DNA of 64,000 bases from Chelatococcus sp. YT9 (GTDB lineage Bacteria > Pseudomonadota > Alphaproteobacteria > Rhizobiales > Beijerinckiaceae), in contig NZ_JAHBRW010000001.1 of assembly GCF_018398315.1 (NCBI RefSeq), positions 3,914,501-3,978,500 of the forward strand, written 5' to 3'. Shown piece by piece: positions 8,123-16,091 of the stretch (positions are counted from its first letter, which is position 1; every line of letters begins with the position of its first letter). A program made the position numbers and the translations under genes. Under the pieces are notes generated by a model. It searched no databases. It was not told the DNA's origin and saw only the letters and a program-made list of their open reading frames with translations.

Positions 8123-8416
8123 ATGGCGCTTGAAACGACACGCTGGGATTCCAGCGAGCATCTCGACAGCGAAGAGGCGATCGTCGCCTATATGGATGCC
8201 GTCCTCGAGGAGGGCGACCCCGCATTGGTGACCGCCGCCCTCGGCCAGATCGCCAAGGCGCGCGGCATGACGCAGATCGCCCGCGAGACCGGCCTGTCCC
8301 GCGAGAGCCTCTACCGGGCGCTGAGCGCCGAAGGCCGCCCCGAATTCGCGACGGTCATGAAGGTGATGCAAGCCCTCGGGCTGCGGCTCTCCGCCTCGCC
8401 GTCGAAGGCCGCCTGA
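8123..8416 (+). CDS. Antitoxin, HI1420-type addiction module protein
   Basis: A protein of 97 residues. It begins with an acidic region (HLDSEEAIVAYMDAVLEEGD) and ends with an XRE-like HTH (MTQIARETGLSRESLYRALS), matching the HI1420 antidote family. The start is 3 nt after the toxin stop and has GGAGAG at 8111-8116. It should neutralise the toxin and repress the shared promoter. Confidence 0.88.
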   Translation: MALETTRWDSSEHLDSEEAIVAYMDAVLEEGDPALVTAALGQIAKARGMTQIARETGLSRESLYRALSAEGRPEFATVMKVMQALGLRLSASPSKAA

Positions 8417-8418
8417 GA

Positions 8419-8440
8419 CCCTGCTCAAAACTGAGCAGGG
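8419..8440 (+). terminator. Hairpin after the toxin-antitoxin operon
   Basis: A perfect 9-bp stem, CCCTGCTCA and TGAGCAGGG with loop AAAC, begins 3 nt after the antitoxin stop. There is no T-run, so it may act as a weak terminator or a 3' stabilising structure. The rest of 8441-8575 shows nothing I can call. Confidence 0.45.
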
Positions 8441-8575
8441 CTATCGCCCCAACCGCTTCCGGATACGCCTGTCCTTGCGATAATTGGCGATGATGGCCGG
8501 ATCGGGCAGGGCGGGTGACGAACCGAGCGAGATGGCGTCCTATTCCCGCGGGAGGCTCTCCGCTGGCTCGCAGTT

Positions 8576-9550
8576 TTACTTGTCCTTCTGCAATCTCTTG
8601 ACAAGCGTGGGGGATCCACCCGCGGAGTCGAAAGCGACAATATCCGCAGATAGCACGCCTTCCATTTTCATGATTTGCTCGGCCGCATGGATCACCCCTG
8701 ACTGGTGGGTGTTTGAACTTAGCAACGGAAGAATTTCTTGTCCTATCCGGGTAAGAGCGACCACAGGAATAATAACAGTAGTCCCCGGTTCGCATTTAAA
8801 AACGATCTGCAGCGATTTGAAGGGAAGGCTAAGGATCCCACTTTCAGGTACAATGAAACGCCTATTCTGACTATCGGTCAGTATCCCGTATTGAGAAAGA
8901 AGAGATTTTTTCCGAAAATCATCAGTGTAATCAAATCTGTTTGGAAAAGGTATGAAGTCCTCATAAGCAATATGTTGGAACATGTTCTCAATTACAACTG
9001 CCACGTCCTTGTCCAGCACAGACATGAACTGAATCGTCGAAAGCGAGAATGATCCAGGCTTCCTGATCTCACCATTCAGAATGCGGCCTAGCACATCCCT
9101 AAGTGCTTCACTGGTCGCACGTTCTGCAATGGTATCGAAGAAGTTCAGCCAATCATCTGTCGGGCCCGTCGATGTCGGGTCAATTGGGTCCCCTTCGTTG
9201 AGATGCTCTACGGCAACTCGCGCCACCGCCTCCCGGTTGACCTGCTTTTTCAAGATCCCGGCGGCAAAAGTGTCCGCGGCTCGCTGTACCATTGCCGGAT
9301 CACTCACGCCGAGATCTGCAGCAGCGTTGGCCAGGGCACGGGCCATGATGGACTTGCCCTCGGCCTTATCCCTGATGCCCTGAGCAACACTTTCACCCCA
9401 GGCCTGAACGATAGTGCCGCCTGCCTCGCCTGTTTTTCCGACGACATGCGCCAGCGCTTTAACCGCGCCCGGAACGCCAAGCAGCGTCTTATTCAGCACC
9501 ACGCCGGTAACAACAAGTCCATGCGGTATGATATCTATATCGTCATCCAT
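8576..9550 (-). CDS. DUF2806 domain protein
   Basis: A protein of 324 residues. The centre has the DUF2806 signature: TDDWLNFFDTIAERATSEAL followed by RILNGEIRKPGSFSLST. The N-terminal region is alanine/valine-rich and may associate with membrane. The C-terminal half contains beta-rich segments. ATG 9550 is preceded by AGGAC; an upstream in-frame start at 9565 has poorer support. DUF2806 proteins have no established role. The position in the accessory island and the AT-richer composition point to acquired cargo. Confidence 0.72.
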   Translation of the reverse strand: MDDDIDIIPHGLVVTGVVLNKTLLGVPGAVKALAHVVGKTGEAGGTIVQAWGESVAQGIRDKAEGKSIMARALANAAADLGVSDPAMVQRAADTFAAGILKKQVNREAVARVAVEHLNEGDPIDPTSTGPTDDWLNFFDTIAERATSEALRDVLGRILNGEIRKPGSFSLSTIQFMSVLDKDVAVVIENMFQHIAYEDFIPFPNRFDYTDDFRKKSLLSQYGILTDSQNRRFIVPESGILSLPFKSLQIVFKCEPGTTVIIPVVALTRIGQEILPLLSSNTHQSGVIHAAEQIMKMEGVLSADIVAFDSAGGSPTLVKRLQKDK

Positions 9551-9587
9551 TTGTCCTGCCCCCAAGAAATGGCAGAACGAGCTGACC

Positions 9588-9713
9588 TTACATCAGAAGG
9601 TTTTTCAATACCCATCCCACGCCGATGGCGATCATCGCGGCGAGGCCCAGAAAGACCGCGGCTGCAAAGACCATGGCGGCGCCTACCGCAATTTTCTCCA
9701 TGACAGCGTCCAT
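9588..9713 (-). CDS. Small single-span membrane protein
   Basis: A 41-residue protein with one hydrophobic helix (AAMVFAAAVFLGLAAMIAIG) and a short basic tail (LKNLLM). ATG 9713 follows GAGGGG at good spacing; the in-frame ATG 9728 overlaps the upstream stop codon and is the alternative. It directly follows the tail chaperone extension. It could be a holin-like or assembly accessory protein, but nothing proves this. Confidence 0.5.
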   Translation of the reverse strand: MDAVMEKIAVGAAMVFAAAVFLGLAAMIAIGVGWVLKNLLM

Positions 9714-9724
9714 CGTTGTGCCCC

Positions 9725-10099
9725 TCATGCCGGCGGCCTCGCCCGTTCGGCCAGCAACAGGCCGTCCAGATCCTCGATAACGGCCACCTCCCACGGGGCG
9801 AGCCGCAGCACGAGGCGGGAAAAGGCCTCGATTTCCGACCACGGGATGGGGGAAAGAACCATCCCATTTTGCGGCCGGCGAGCGGACAGCCGCTGGAAAG
9901 CATTCCAGAGATAGGCTGATGCGGGCGGCAAGGGCAGCGACCGCATCTCCTCCTCCAGCTCGGCGCGGCGGGCGGCAGTGCGCGCCCGCTTCACCAGGCC
10001 TTCCAGCGTCTCGCGATAGGTAACGCCCTTCTCGTCGGTGGCTGTCAGGGCGAATTCCCGCTCCGCGAAGGCTCTCAGGTCGTCGCGGAGCGCTTCGTA
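9725..10099 (-). CDS. Tail assembly chaperone, -1 frameshift extension (T-like)
   Basis: An open frame of 124 codons that overlaps the end of the upstream chaperone gene in the -1 frame and has no ATG until deep inside (about 9946). The content (ASAYLWNAFQRLSARR, then PWSEIEAFSRLVLRLAPWEV) resembles the second product of lambda-like G/GT chaperone pairs. Slippage on the four T at 10102-10099, where the zero-frame TTT codon can re-pair after a -1 step, would join 139 residues of the upstream product to these 124. The location just ahead of the tape measure block is where such pairs are found. Confidence 0.65.
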   Translation of the reverse strand, partial: YEALRDDLRAFAEREFALTATDEKGVTYRETLEGLVKRARTAARRAELEEEMRSLPLPPASAYLWNAFQRLSARRPQNGMVLSPIPWSEIEAFSRLVLRLAPWEVAVIEDLDGLLLAERARPPA

Positions 10100-10515
10100 A
10101 AAGACCGGTCGTCGGCCAGAAACTCGATCATCTGGAGGATAGCCCAGCTCATTTTCGGGTTGAGCAGCAGCTGCGTTGCGGCTTCTTCCGTGAACGCGAC
10201 CGGGCCGGCACCGATATCAACCGGCGTCCAGTCGACGATATGGGCGACTACCCAGCGGATATTGTCGCGGCGAACTTCCTCCGGCTCGCGGTCCTCAGCC
10301 TTGTATTTCTTGCCGTTCGCCCGCGCCTGCTCCATCTGCTGCTCTTTGCGCAGGTTGCGCCGGGAGTTCTCATTCGACCAGGCGACGGCCTTGGGGTGGC
10401 CGGGGCCAGCGAAGGTGATGACCCAGCCGGTACCCTCGACGCCGCCAGGCTTCAGGATCTCAAGGGTGGCAGTGTCCGTCGACAGCGTGTCGAGATCGAG
10501 GGAAACAACATTCAT
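10075..10515 (-). CDS. Tail assembly chaperone (G-like)
   Basis: A 146-residue protein beginning MNVVSLDLDTLSTDTATLE, with a GTGWVITFAGPGHP region and an internal charged helix (RNLRKEQQMEQARANGKKY). It lies between the major tail protein and the tape measure and is followed by an overlapping -1 open frame, the arrangement of lambda G and GT. Start ATG 10515 follows AAAGGAC. Such chaperones coat the tape measure during tail assembly and do not enter the virion. Confidence 0.7.
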   Translation of the reverse strand: MNVVSLDLDTLSTDTATLEILKPGGVEGTGWVITFAGPGHPKAVAWSNENSRRNLRKEQQMEQARANGKKYKAEDREPEEVRRDNIRWVVAHIVDWTPVDIGAGPVAFTEEAATQLLLNPKMSWAILQMIEFLADDRSFTKRSATT

Positions 10516-10542
10516 CGGATTGTCCTTTGTCGGAAGGTGTGA

Positions 10543-10566
10543 CGGGCGGCGCCGACACGCCGCCCG
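10543..10566 (-). terminator. Hairpin between tail tube and chaperone genes
   Basis: A perfect 9-bp stem, CGGGCGGCG and CGCCGCCCG with a 6-nt loop, downstream of the major tail protein gene. No T-run follows. It may reduce expression of the chaperone relative to the abundant tail tube protein. Confidence 0.4.
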
Positions 10567-10617
10567 CCTATGACGCGCGCCAGTTCAAACCCCGCTGTGC
10601 GGACGGGATTACGGGCC

Positions 10618-11805
10618 TCAGACCGCCGAGGTCTGAAACTTGATCATCGTGGGATCGTAGGCGCCGCCGCGCTCGTCCTTGCCGATGTTCAGGCCGATGG
10701 TCTGCGTGCGCGGGCCGTCCGCGCCGAGTTCGGATTTCGACGCCGAGGCGAGCGTGAGGTTGCCGATGTAGAAGGCCGCGAAGTCCCGCGGCTCGGCCTC
10801 ATTCCCAGCAAACAGGAGGTGCAGGCTCAGCACGTCTTCCGCGAGGAAATTTTTCACGCGCGTGAAGTCTTTGCGCAGCGCCGTCATGTTGCCCTCGACG
10901 GTCGCGTTGTTGGTGAAGACGTCTGGCGTGGTGGTGCGGGCGACAACTTCCGTGCCGGCGGCGCGCAGATCGACCGTGATGTCGAGGCTGGTGAGATCAA
11001 CCAGGTCCTCATCGCCGAGCCGAATGACGGCCTCAACGGCGGTGAGGCCGATCGAGGTCGTGGCAACCGGATTGGTGAAATGCGGCGCGTCCGCGCCCTC
11101 GAGCACATCCGAATCCTGGCCGGCGAAGTTGAATGTGAGGATCGCCATGCCGTTCGGCTGCAGCTGGATCTGCATGGAGCCGACGCGCACGCCAAGCGCC
11201 ACTTCCGAGCCGTCGATATCCGCCTCGTATTCCTCGAAGGCGAAGGACCGTGGCGTCAGCCCCTGAATGACCTTCTTCGGGCGATCCAAGGTCACGGCCG
11301 TCTCAGCAACGGCGACCTCGGCGAGGTCATCCTCGGCCACCGTCAGGACGGTCGCCGAAACACCAGTCACGCGCAGGTTTCGGTCGTTGTTCGCGGCGGT
11401 CACGAAGCCGCCGAAGCGCACGACGTCGCCGACCTTCACGCCATCGGCGATCCAGGAGCCGGCCGAACGGGTGAATGTGCGGGCCACGTCGTCGACGGTG
11501 AGCGACAACCCCGTCAGGGCGAGCGGCGCATCGAAGGTGCCGCGGAACACGGCCGCGATGAGGTCGTCAAAGCTGCCGAGGCTGAGATCGCCGGAATAGG
11601 AGCCGGCGAGGTTGCGCTGGCCATGGCGGGCGCGCGTGGTCATGCCGTCGCGGCGGTTCTCGTTGGATTGGATGGTGCCCTTGGTGAGGTTCAGGCCGCC
11701 AGTGTTAGGGCGGAAGACTTTCGCGCCGGTTGAGGTCGGCAGCTCGCCGTAACTCGTCTCTTCCTTGTAGGCCACAAGGATATTGCGCCCGGACTGATAG
11801 CCCAT
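10618..11805 (-). CDS. Major tail (tube) protein
   Basis: A protein of 395 residues whose start (GRNILVAYKEETSYGELP, then KGTIQSNENRRDGMTTRARHG) and end match the phage tail-tube family with two tube-type domains. It probably stacks as hexamers to make the tail tube. The strong Shine-Dalgarno sequence AAAGGAG before ATG 11805 suits a highly expressed structural gene. It is placed between the tail terminator and the chaperone genes, as expected in a siphovirus. Confidence 0.85.
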   Translation of the reverse strand: MGYQSGRNILVAYKEETSYGELPTSTGAKVFRPNTGGLNLTKGTIQSNENRRDGMTTRARHGQRNLAGSYSGDLSLGSFDDLIAAVFRGTFDAPLALTGLSLTVDDVARTFTRSAGSWIADGVKVGDVVRFGGFVTAANNDRNLRVTGVSATVLTVAEDDLAEVAVAETAVTLDRPKKVIQGLTPRSFAFEEYEADIDGSEVALGVRVGSMQIQLQPNGMAILTFNFAGQDSDVLEGADAPHFTNPVATTSIGLTAVEAVIRLGDEDLVDLTSLDITVDLRAAGTEVVARTTTPDVFTNNATVEGNMTALRKDFTRVKNFLAEDVLSLHLLFAGNEAEPRDFAAFYIGNLTLASASKSELGADGPRTQTIGLNIGKDERGGAYDPTMIKFQTSAV

Positions 11806-11877
11806 GGATAAGCTCCTTTAGCATGTGAGCATGAGTTGCCTTGCCCAAGGGCCGTCAGGGCAATCAGGCGGCCCGGG

Positions 11878-12324
11878 TCAACCCCGGTGCCAATACTCGA
11901 AAGGAATGGTCGTGGTGACGCGAAACCAAAGGCCGTCGCTGTCACCATCGCCGCCATCATCCACACGGGGCGACCAGCTGCGCACGCAGTGGCCTGATGT
12001 CTCGTTGTAGAATTCCTGCGTGCGGAAGATCTCGCCGAGCGCAACCGCATGCTGGAAGCCGACCGCGGCATCCGTGCCGGAAGGTGTGAAGACGTGGAGC
12101 TTGATCAGGCCGTCATAGACATAGACGTGATCACGCGGCACGCCCGCGCCGACGATGGTGCTGCCGGCGCCGATCACCTCGGCATAAACCCACGGCCGCA
12201 ACAGCCCGGTATCAGGGTCAAGCTCGGCCGGCCTGGCGCCGTTGGGGAAGGCGAGGGGAGTCGCGGTCCATTGCGCCTGCAACCGCGCGAAGATCGCGGC
12301 GACGGCGCCGGCATAGTCGGCCAT
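11878..12324 (-). CDS. Tail terminator protein, DUF4128-like
   Basis: A protein of 148 residues. A short N-terminal helix (AGAVAAIFARLQAQW) is followed by the beta-rich core (HVYVYDGLIKLHVF, then TTTIPFEYW at the end), typical of phage tail terminators of the DUF4128 group. It would cap the finished tail tube and join it to the head. It is three bases upstream of nothing else in the tail block and follows the neck gene closely, consistent with one operon. Confidence 0.72.
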   Translation of the reverse strand: MADYAGAVAAIFARLQAQWTATPLAFPNGARPAELDPDTGLLRPWVYAEVIGAGSTIVGAGVPRDHVYVYDGLIKLHVFTPSGTDAAVGFQHAVALGEIFRTQEFYNETSGHCVRSWSPRVDDGGDGDSDGLWFRVTTTIPFEYWHRG

Positions 12325-12326
12325 GG

Positions 12327-12923
12327 CTATAGCTCGCGAACGATGAGGGCGGGATAGCGCAGGCCAGACTTGCCATGGTCCTTGCCCTGGGCAATGGCGC
12401 CGCCGACGATGCCGCGATAGGTGAATTTGATGCTCGCGAGATTGCCGAACCGCCGCTTCACGATCCGTTCGGTGACCTCATAGACATGGCCGGGAACCTG
12501 CATCTTCATGGCTCCCAACTCGATCTTGCGGGCGTAGGGCGTGAAATTGGCGATCGACACCTCGGCGCCCGGCTCCCAGGCCTTGAGATTGACCACCGCC
12601 ATGCCATCGAGAAAGAGCGTATGGCTCTTGCGGTAAAGGCCGCTGTCGACCGGCGAGCGGTCGAACAACGTTTCCATGGCGAATTGCACGACCATCTCGA
12701 GGCGCGGATAGACGTATTCGATGACACCGGCCGGCTTCACCTTGTCTTCCGGCGCGCCCTTGGCACCGTCCACAAACCGCGTGAACGACGCGGGCCGGGG
12801 CTCGGCGCGCATGACCTTGGCATGCTCGCGCTTGGCCAGCGCGACAAGTTCCCGATGCGTCGCCGCCAGGCCCTCTTTGATCGCCGCATCAAACTGGAGG
12901 CCGACAGGCTGCAGCCGCGCCAT
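12327..12923 (-). CDS. Neck/tail completion protein (HK97 gp10-like position)
   Basis: A protein of 198 residues. The central segment (FDRSPVDSGLYRKSHTLF, then VSIANFTPYARKIELG) resembles the HK97 gp10 type of neck or tail-completion protein, and the gene order agrees. The ATG at 12923 overlaps the stop of the preceding gene (TGATG). The family call rests on synteny plus limited sequence resemblance. Confidence 0.6.
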   Translation of the reverse strand: MARLQPVGLQFDAAIKEGLAATHRELVALAKREHAKVMRAEPRPASFTRFVDGAKGAPEDKVKPAGVIEYVYPRLEMVVQFAMETLFDRSPVDSGLYRKSHTLFLDGMAVVNLKAWEPGAEVSIANFTPYARKIELGAMKMQVPGHVYEVTERIVKRRFGNLASIKFTYRGIVGGAIAQGKDHGKSGLRYPALIVREL

Positions 12924-13264
12924 CACGCCGCCCCATGCCCGCGCGCGACGATCTCGTACGCGATGAGAACGCCGCCGATGCGCCGCGTGCTGTCGTTGAC
13001 CGCGATGATCTTCATGGGCTTGCCGCCGACGATAAGAAGGACATCACCGGCCGGCGCGGGCACCGCGCCATTGGCAAAGGGCTCCGCCGGCATAATAACC
13101 TTGCTGTCGCCCTGCCTGATGTCGCCGACAAGCTCGCGCGGCTCGAAGCCCACAACCCACGCCTTCACCGTGGTCGACTGCGCGCCCCTGGTGAGCGTGA
13201 CGGATTCGCCGACGTCATCGATCTGCTCGCGCTGATCGGCGATGAATTCCGCTGCTGTGCTCAT
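12923..13264 (-). CDS. Probable head-tail joining protein
   Basis: A 113-residue protein starting MSTAAEFIADQREQIDDVGE, with a beta-strand-rich body (ESVTLTRGAQSTTVKAW, KPMKIIAVNDSTRRIGG). This is the usual size and composition of a head-tail stopper of the HK97 gp7 type, and it lies between the connector and neck genes. It overlaps the upstream stop codon by 4 bases (ATGA). I rely mainly on position. Confidence 0.55.
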   Translation of the reverse strand: MSTAAEFIADQREQIDDVGESVTLTRGAQSTTVKAWVVGFEPRELVGDIRQGDSKVIMPAEPFANGAVPAPAGDVLLIVGGKPMKIIAVNDSTRRIGGVLIAYEIVARGHGAA

Positions 13265-13887
13265 GACAGCGGCCAGCAACGGAAGGGCTCGAGGAAGCTC
13301 GCGATCGCCTGGCGCGTCATCCCGTCGACCGCGCCGGTCATGTCCCACTCGCGAGAGCCGACACCGTCAACGACCTTCTTTTTCAGGTTCGCATCGGGGC
13401 CGGCGAGTGCATGTTGCGAGCGCACGAGCAGGAGCATCGCGGAAATGATGGCGGGCGGCACGGCCGCGAAACCCACAACGGCGATGATCCTGATGCGAGA
13501 ACCGGGCAGGGTGGCTGGCCACCGCACCCCATGGGGCGCTGCTATCGACACGGTGAGACCGTCGTTGCGAAGCTCGGAGGCCGCCGGATCGAGCATCCGG
13601 GCCTCGCCGTCCGTATCGACATAGGCAATCGAGGTGACGGACTGCACCGGCGCGATCGGCACGCGCGCGAAATCGCCGAATCCGTCGCATTTCACGGAAA
13701 CGGTCTGTGTCGGCACATAGATCGCGCAGTAGTGCTCGACATAGTCGCGCGCTGCCATCATCAGCCGTTCAAGCTCATCGTCGAGGTCGGCATTGTCGAG
13801 GGCAATGCCGCACTGGCGCTTTGCCTGGTCGAGCGTCAGCGGTGACGTGCCCTCTGGAGGCGTGACGACGGACGCGGGACACCACAT
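13261..13887 (-). CDS. Head-tail connector protein, gp6-like
   Basis: A protein of 208 residues. The segment LTLDQAKRQCGIALDNADLD followed by DDELERLMMAARDYVEHYC is diagnostic of the phage gp6-like head-tail connector family. It forms the ring docked on the portal. ATG 13887 is chosen because the domain starts a few residues later. It is one base beyond the preceding stop codon, so the two genes are tightly coupled. Confidence 0.8.
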   Translation of the reverse strand: MWCPASVVTPPEGTSPLTLDQAKRQCGIALDNADLDDELERLMMAARDYVEHYCAIYVPTQTVSVKCDGFGDFARVPIAPVQSVTSIAYVDTDGEARMLDPAASELRNDGLTVSIAAPHGVRWPATLPGSRIRIIAVVGFAAVPPAIISAMLLLVRSQHALAGPDANLKKKVVDGVGSREWDMTGAVDGMTRQAIASFLEPFRCWPLS

Positions 13888-13888
13888 C

Positions 13889-14071
13889 TCAGCCCCGCTT
13901 TTCCGGCGCGGGCTTTTTCGTGGCACGCTCGGCCTTGTCCTCGGCTACCGGCACCGCCATGCCAGCTTCAATCAGGCGCATGGCTTCGGCATCGGAGAAG
14001 CGCTCCGTCTCCTCCCCGGGCGGCAAGGCGAAATCGATGCCGGCAATGCTGGTGAGCATCTTGATCTTCAT
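13889..14071 (-). CDS. Small phage structural-region protein
   Basis: A 60-residue protein, MKIKMLTSIAGIDFALPPG, with SDAEAMRLIEAGMAVPV and a lysine/proline-rich tail. Small proteins of this pattern are frequent between capsid and connector genes of HK97-like phages but their role is not known. GGAGTGGAC precedes ATG 14071. Confidence 0.65.
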   Translation of the reverse strand: MKIKMLTSIAGIDFALPPGEETERFSDAEAMRLIEAGMAVPVAEDKAERATKKPAPEKRG

Positions 14072-14090
14072 GGTGTCCACTCCGATGGGC

Positions 14091-14113
14091 TGGCGCCCCA
14101 AGGCGGGGCGCCA
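14091..14113 (-). terminator. Hairpin after the major capsid gene
   Basis: A perfect 9-bp stem, TGGCGCCCC and GGGGCGCCA with a 5-nt loop, nine bases after the capsid stop codon. It has no T-run. It could protect the capsid mRNA 3' end or lower transcription of the downstream genes. Confidence 0.45.
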
Positions 14114-14121
14114 ACGTTGGC

Positions 14122-15390
14122 TCAGGACGCGGCGGTGATCAGATGTTTCACCGCGGCGGTGTCGCCGAGCTCGCCATCGAAGTAGATCAGGCCTGCGATG
14201 CCGAGATCCGGCCAGAAGCGCTCGCGCAACACGCCGATCAGCGGCGAACCGACCTTGCGGACGTAGTATTTGCCGAAGTCGCCGAACAGCACGACCTTCT
14301 TTGCAGCCGCAATGGAATCCATCGCCTGGTTGATGCTGTAGCGGTAGCCGAGCAAGGTTCCGGGCTGGCCCTTGGTGATGTCGCCCATCTGCCAGAGATA
14401 GTTGCCCTGGCCGTCCTTGAGCTTGCGCAGGGCGGACAAGGTGAGGTCATTGAACATGAACCGGACCTTGGGCGAAACGCGATGAGCGGGATCGACCGAA
14501 TGGACGAGATCAATGAGTTCGTCGCTGGCGATGGCCGCGGCTGCGGTTGCGGTCTTGCCAAGGGACGAGGCGGTGACGATGCCGTTCGGCGCACCCGTGC
14601 CGGAGCCGGTGGTCAGGCGCGCATTGGCAATGCGGCCAAGGCGCTCGCCGAGAAGCTCGCCGAGGAGGCTCTCCATATTGAAGATCGAATCGCGCGCCAG
14701 TTCCAGGGAGAACCGCACGAATTCGGTGTCGTAGCCGTAGGAGTCGAGGGACTTCTGGCCGAAGGCTACATCCTTGCCGCCGTCGTCCGTCAGCGCGGTG
14801 CCTTCCGTATGATCCTCGGCAGTCGATGCCGTATCATCGACGGTCGGGATCTTGATCGAATTGCCCGTGGAGGTGTTGATGACGGTGCAGATGTCCTCAT
14901 CGTACATCGGCCCCCAAGCCTTCATGGACTTGACGATGAAGTCGGCGAGTTCGGTGGGGACGGTGTAGCCGCCGGCCGTCGCCGTTCCGACCGTCTGGGC
15001 GCGAAATTCCGCTTTGGCTTCAACACCACGGCGCAGGACCGCACGCTCCTCAGGCGTCAGCTCGCCGAGGTCGGCGCCGCGCGACAGGTAGGTGTAGAAG
15101 ACCGTGCGATAGTCCGGCGACTGCCCATCGTCCTCGCCGCGGGCCTCGGTGTCGCCAGGGTTCGGACGGTTACGTGCACGCGCTTCCTCGCTCCGGTGTT
15201 CGGCGTCAGCAGTCTTCTGCTCGCGCTCGATCAGCTTCTCCACTCGGTCGAAATCCGCCATGATGTCGTCGTGGCGTTTGTCGAGTTCGGCGGCGCGTGA
15301 CTCGTCGGTGTTCTTCTTGATCTCGTCGAGGGCTTCGCGGGCGTCATGGACGAGCTTTTCCCGCTTCTCCTGCAGTTCCTTGAGGCTCAT
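14122..15390 (-). CDS. Major capsid protein, HK97 fold
   Basis: A 422-residue protein. The N-terminal 100 residues are a charged coiled coil (delta/scaffold domain), then a linker where the prohead protease would cut, then the HK97-fold shell domain starting near TVGTATAGGYTVPTELADFI. Later family signatures include FVRFSLELARDSIFNMES, NARLTTGSGTGAPNGI and VLFGDFGKYYVRKVG. It forms the icosahedral shell. GGGGATGACC precedes ATG 15390. Confidence 0.95.
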   Translation of the reverse strand: MSLKELQEKREKLVHDAREALDEIKKNTDESRAAELDKRHDDIMADFDRVEKLIEREQKTADAEHRSEEARARNRPNPGDTEARGEDDGQSPDYRTVFYTYLSRGADLGELTPEERAVLRRGVEAKAEFRAQTVGTATAGGYTVPTELADFIVKSMKAWGPMYDEDICTVINTSTGNSIKIPTVDDTASTAEDHTEGTALTDDGGKDVAFGQKSLDSYGYDTEFVRFSLELARDSIFNMESLLGELLGERLGRIANARLTTGSGTGAPNGIVTASSLGKTATAAAAIASDELIDLVHSVDPAHRVSPKVRFMFNDLTLSALRKLKDGQGNYLWQMGDITKGQPGTLLGYRYSINQAMDSIAAAKKVVLFGDFGKYYVRKVGSPLIGVLRERFWPDLGIAGLIYFDGELGDTAAVKHLITAAS

Positions 15391-15416
15391 TGGTCATCCC
15401 CTGTGATGAGCGCATG

Positions 15417-15440
15417 AAAAAACCCGCCGAAGCGGGCGCT
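15417..15440 (-). terminator. Intrinsic terminator between protease and capsid genes
   Basis: On the minus strand CCCGC, tetraloop TTCG, GCGGG is followed by six T. It lies downstream of the protease stop and upstream of the capsid start, so it should attenuate read-through into the capsid or imply a separate capsid promoter, although I see no consensus promoter between it and ATG 15390. Confidence 0.75.
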
Positions 15441-15479
15441 TAGGGCCGGAAGCGGGACTGCTTGCCGTGCCACCTCCGG

Positions 15480-16091
15480 CTATGCCGGGTTCCGGGCGAT
15501 GCGGCGGAAGCGCTGTTCCATTAGCGCGCGCCGGCTGGCGATTCTCTGGTGGGCCGGATGTGGCGCCTGCCGCTCGTTGCGGAGGCGCTCCAACGAGCGC
15601 AAGGCGATCGAGGTGCCCTCATAGGCGGGCTCCGAGACGATGGACACTTCATGCAGCTCCACCTCATGGATGGTGCGCACGGGAACGTCCCCGGTCTCGT
15701 CCCATTCCTGCCGGGTCACGACGAATCCGAAGGACATGCCGGAGACGTCGCCGCGCTCGATCAGCACACGCACGTCGCGGCCATCGGAGGTATCCGGCAG
15801 GTCGATCTCGACGGCGAGCCCTTTGGCGTCCTCGGACAGCCGCAGCGTTCCCGCCGATTTCCGGCCGAGCACACGGCCGCGGTCGTGGTCGAAATAGGCG
15901 CGCACGTCGGCGGTCTTCAACGTCTCGGTGAACGCGCCGGGCGCCAGCACCTCCTGGAAATAGCCACCGATGTCGGCGATCTCGCCGACGACGGCAGCAT
16001 AGCCCACCACCGTGAGCTTGCCGTCGTCGTCGGCACGGTGCTCGACAGCGCGAACGAGCGAACGCCGTTCTGCCTCAGTCTTCTGCGGCAT
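15480..16091 (-). CDS. Prohead protease, HK97 family (S78)
   Basis: A protein of 203 residues. The order of the herpesvirus-type serine protease fold is visible: VGYAAVVGE near the start, the catalytic-His region AYFDHDRGRVLGR, and the nucleophile region GDVSGMSFGFVV. It matures the capsid by removing the delta domain. ATG 16091 follows GGAG at good spacing; ATG 16103 is the alternative. The start lies inside the end of the portal gene (17-bp overlap), implying coupling. Confidence 0.88.
   Translation of the reverse strand: MPQKTEAERRSLVRAVEHRADDDGKLTVVGYAAVVGEIADIGGYFQEVLAPGAFTETLKTADVRAYFDHDRGRVLGRKSAGTLRLSEDAKGLAVEIDLPDTSDGRDVRVLIERGDVSGMSFGFVVTRQEWDETGDVPVRTIHEVELHEVSIVSEPAYEGTSIALRSLERLRNERQAPHPAHQRIASRRALMEQRFRRIARNPA

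Noticed and set aside
8425-8795. Minus-strand frames between antitoxin and DUF2806, including a short frame ending RKDRRIRKRLGR
   Set aside because: No start codon or Shine-Dalgarno sequence; stops interrupt it. It may be a gene remnant but cannot be supported.
10570-11733. Plus-strand open frame of 387 codons
   Set aside because: It is the antisense shadow of the tail tube gene and has no recognisable domain.
14143-15300. Plus-strand open frame opposite the capsid gene
   Set aside because: It is a mirror of the capsid coding sequence in a GC-rich genome with no family signature.
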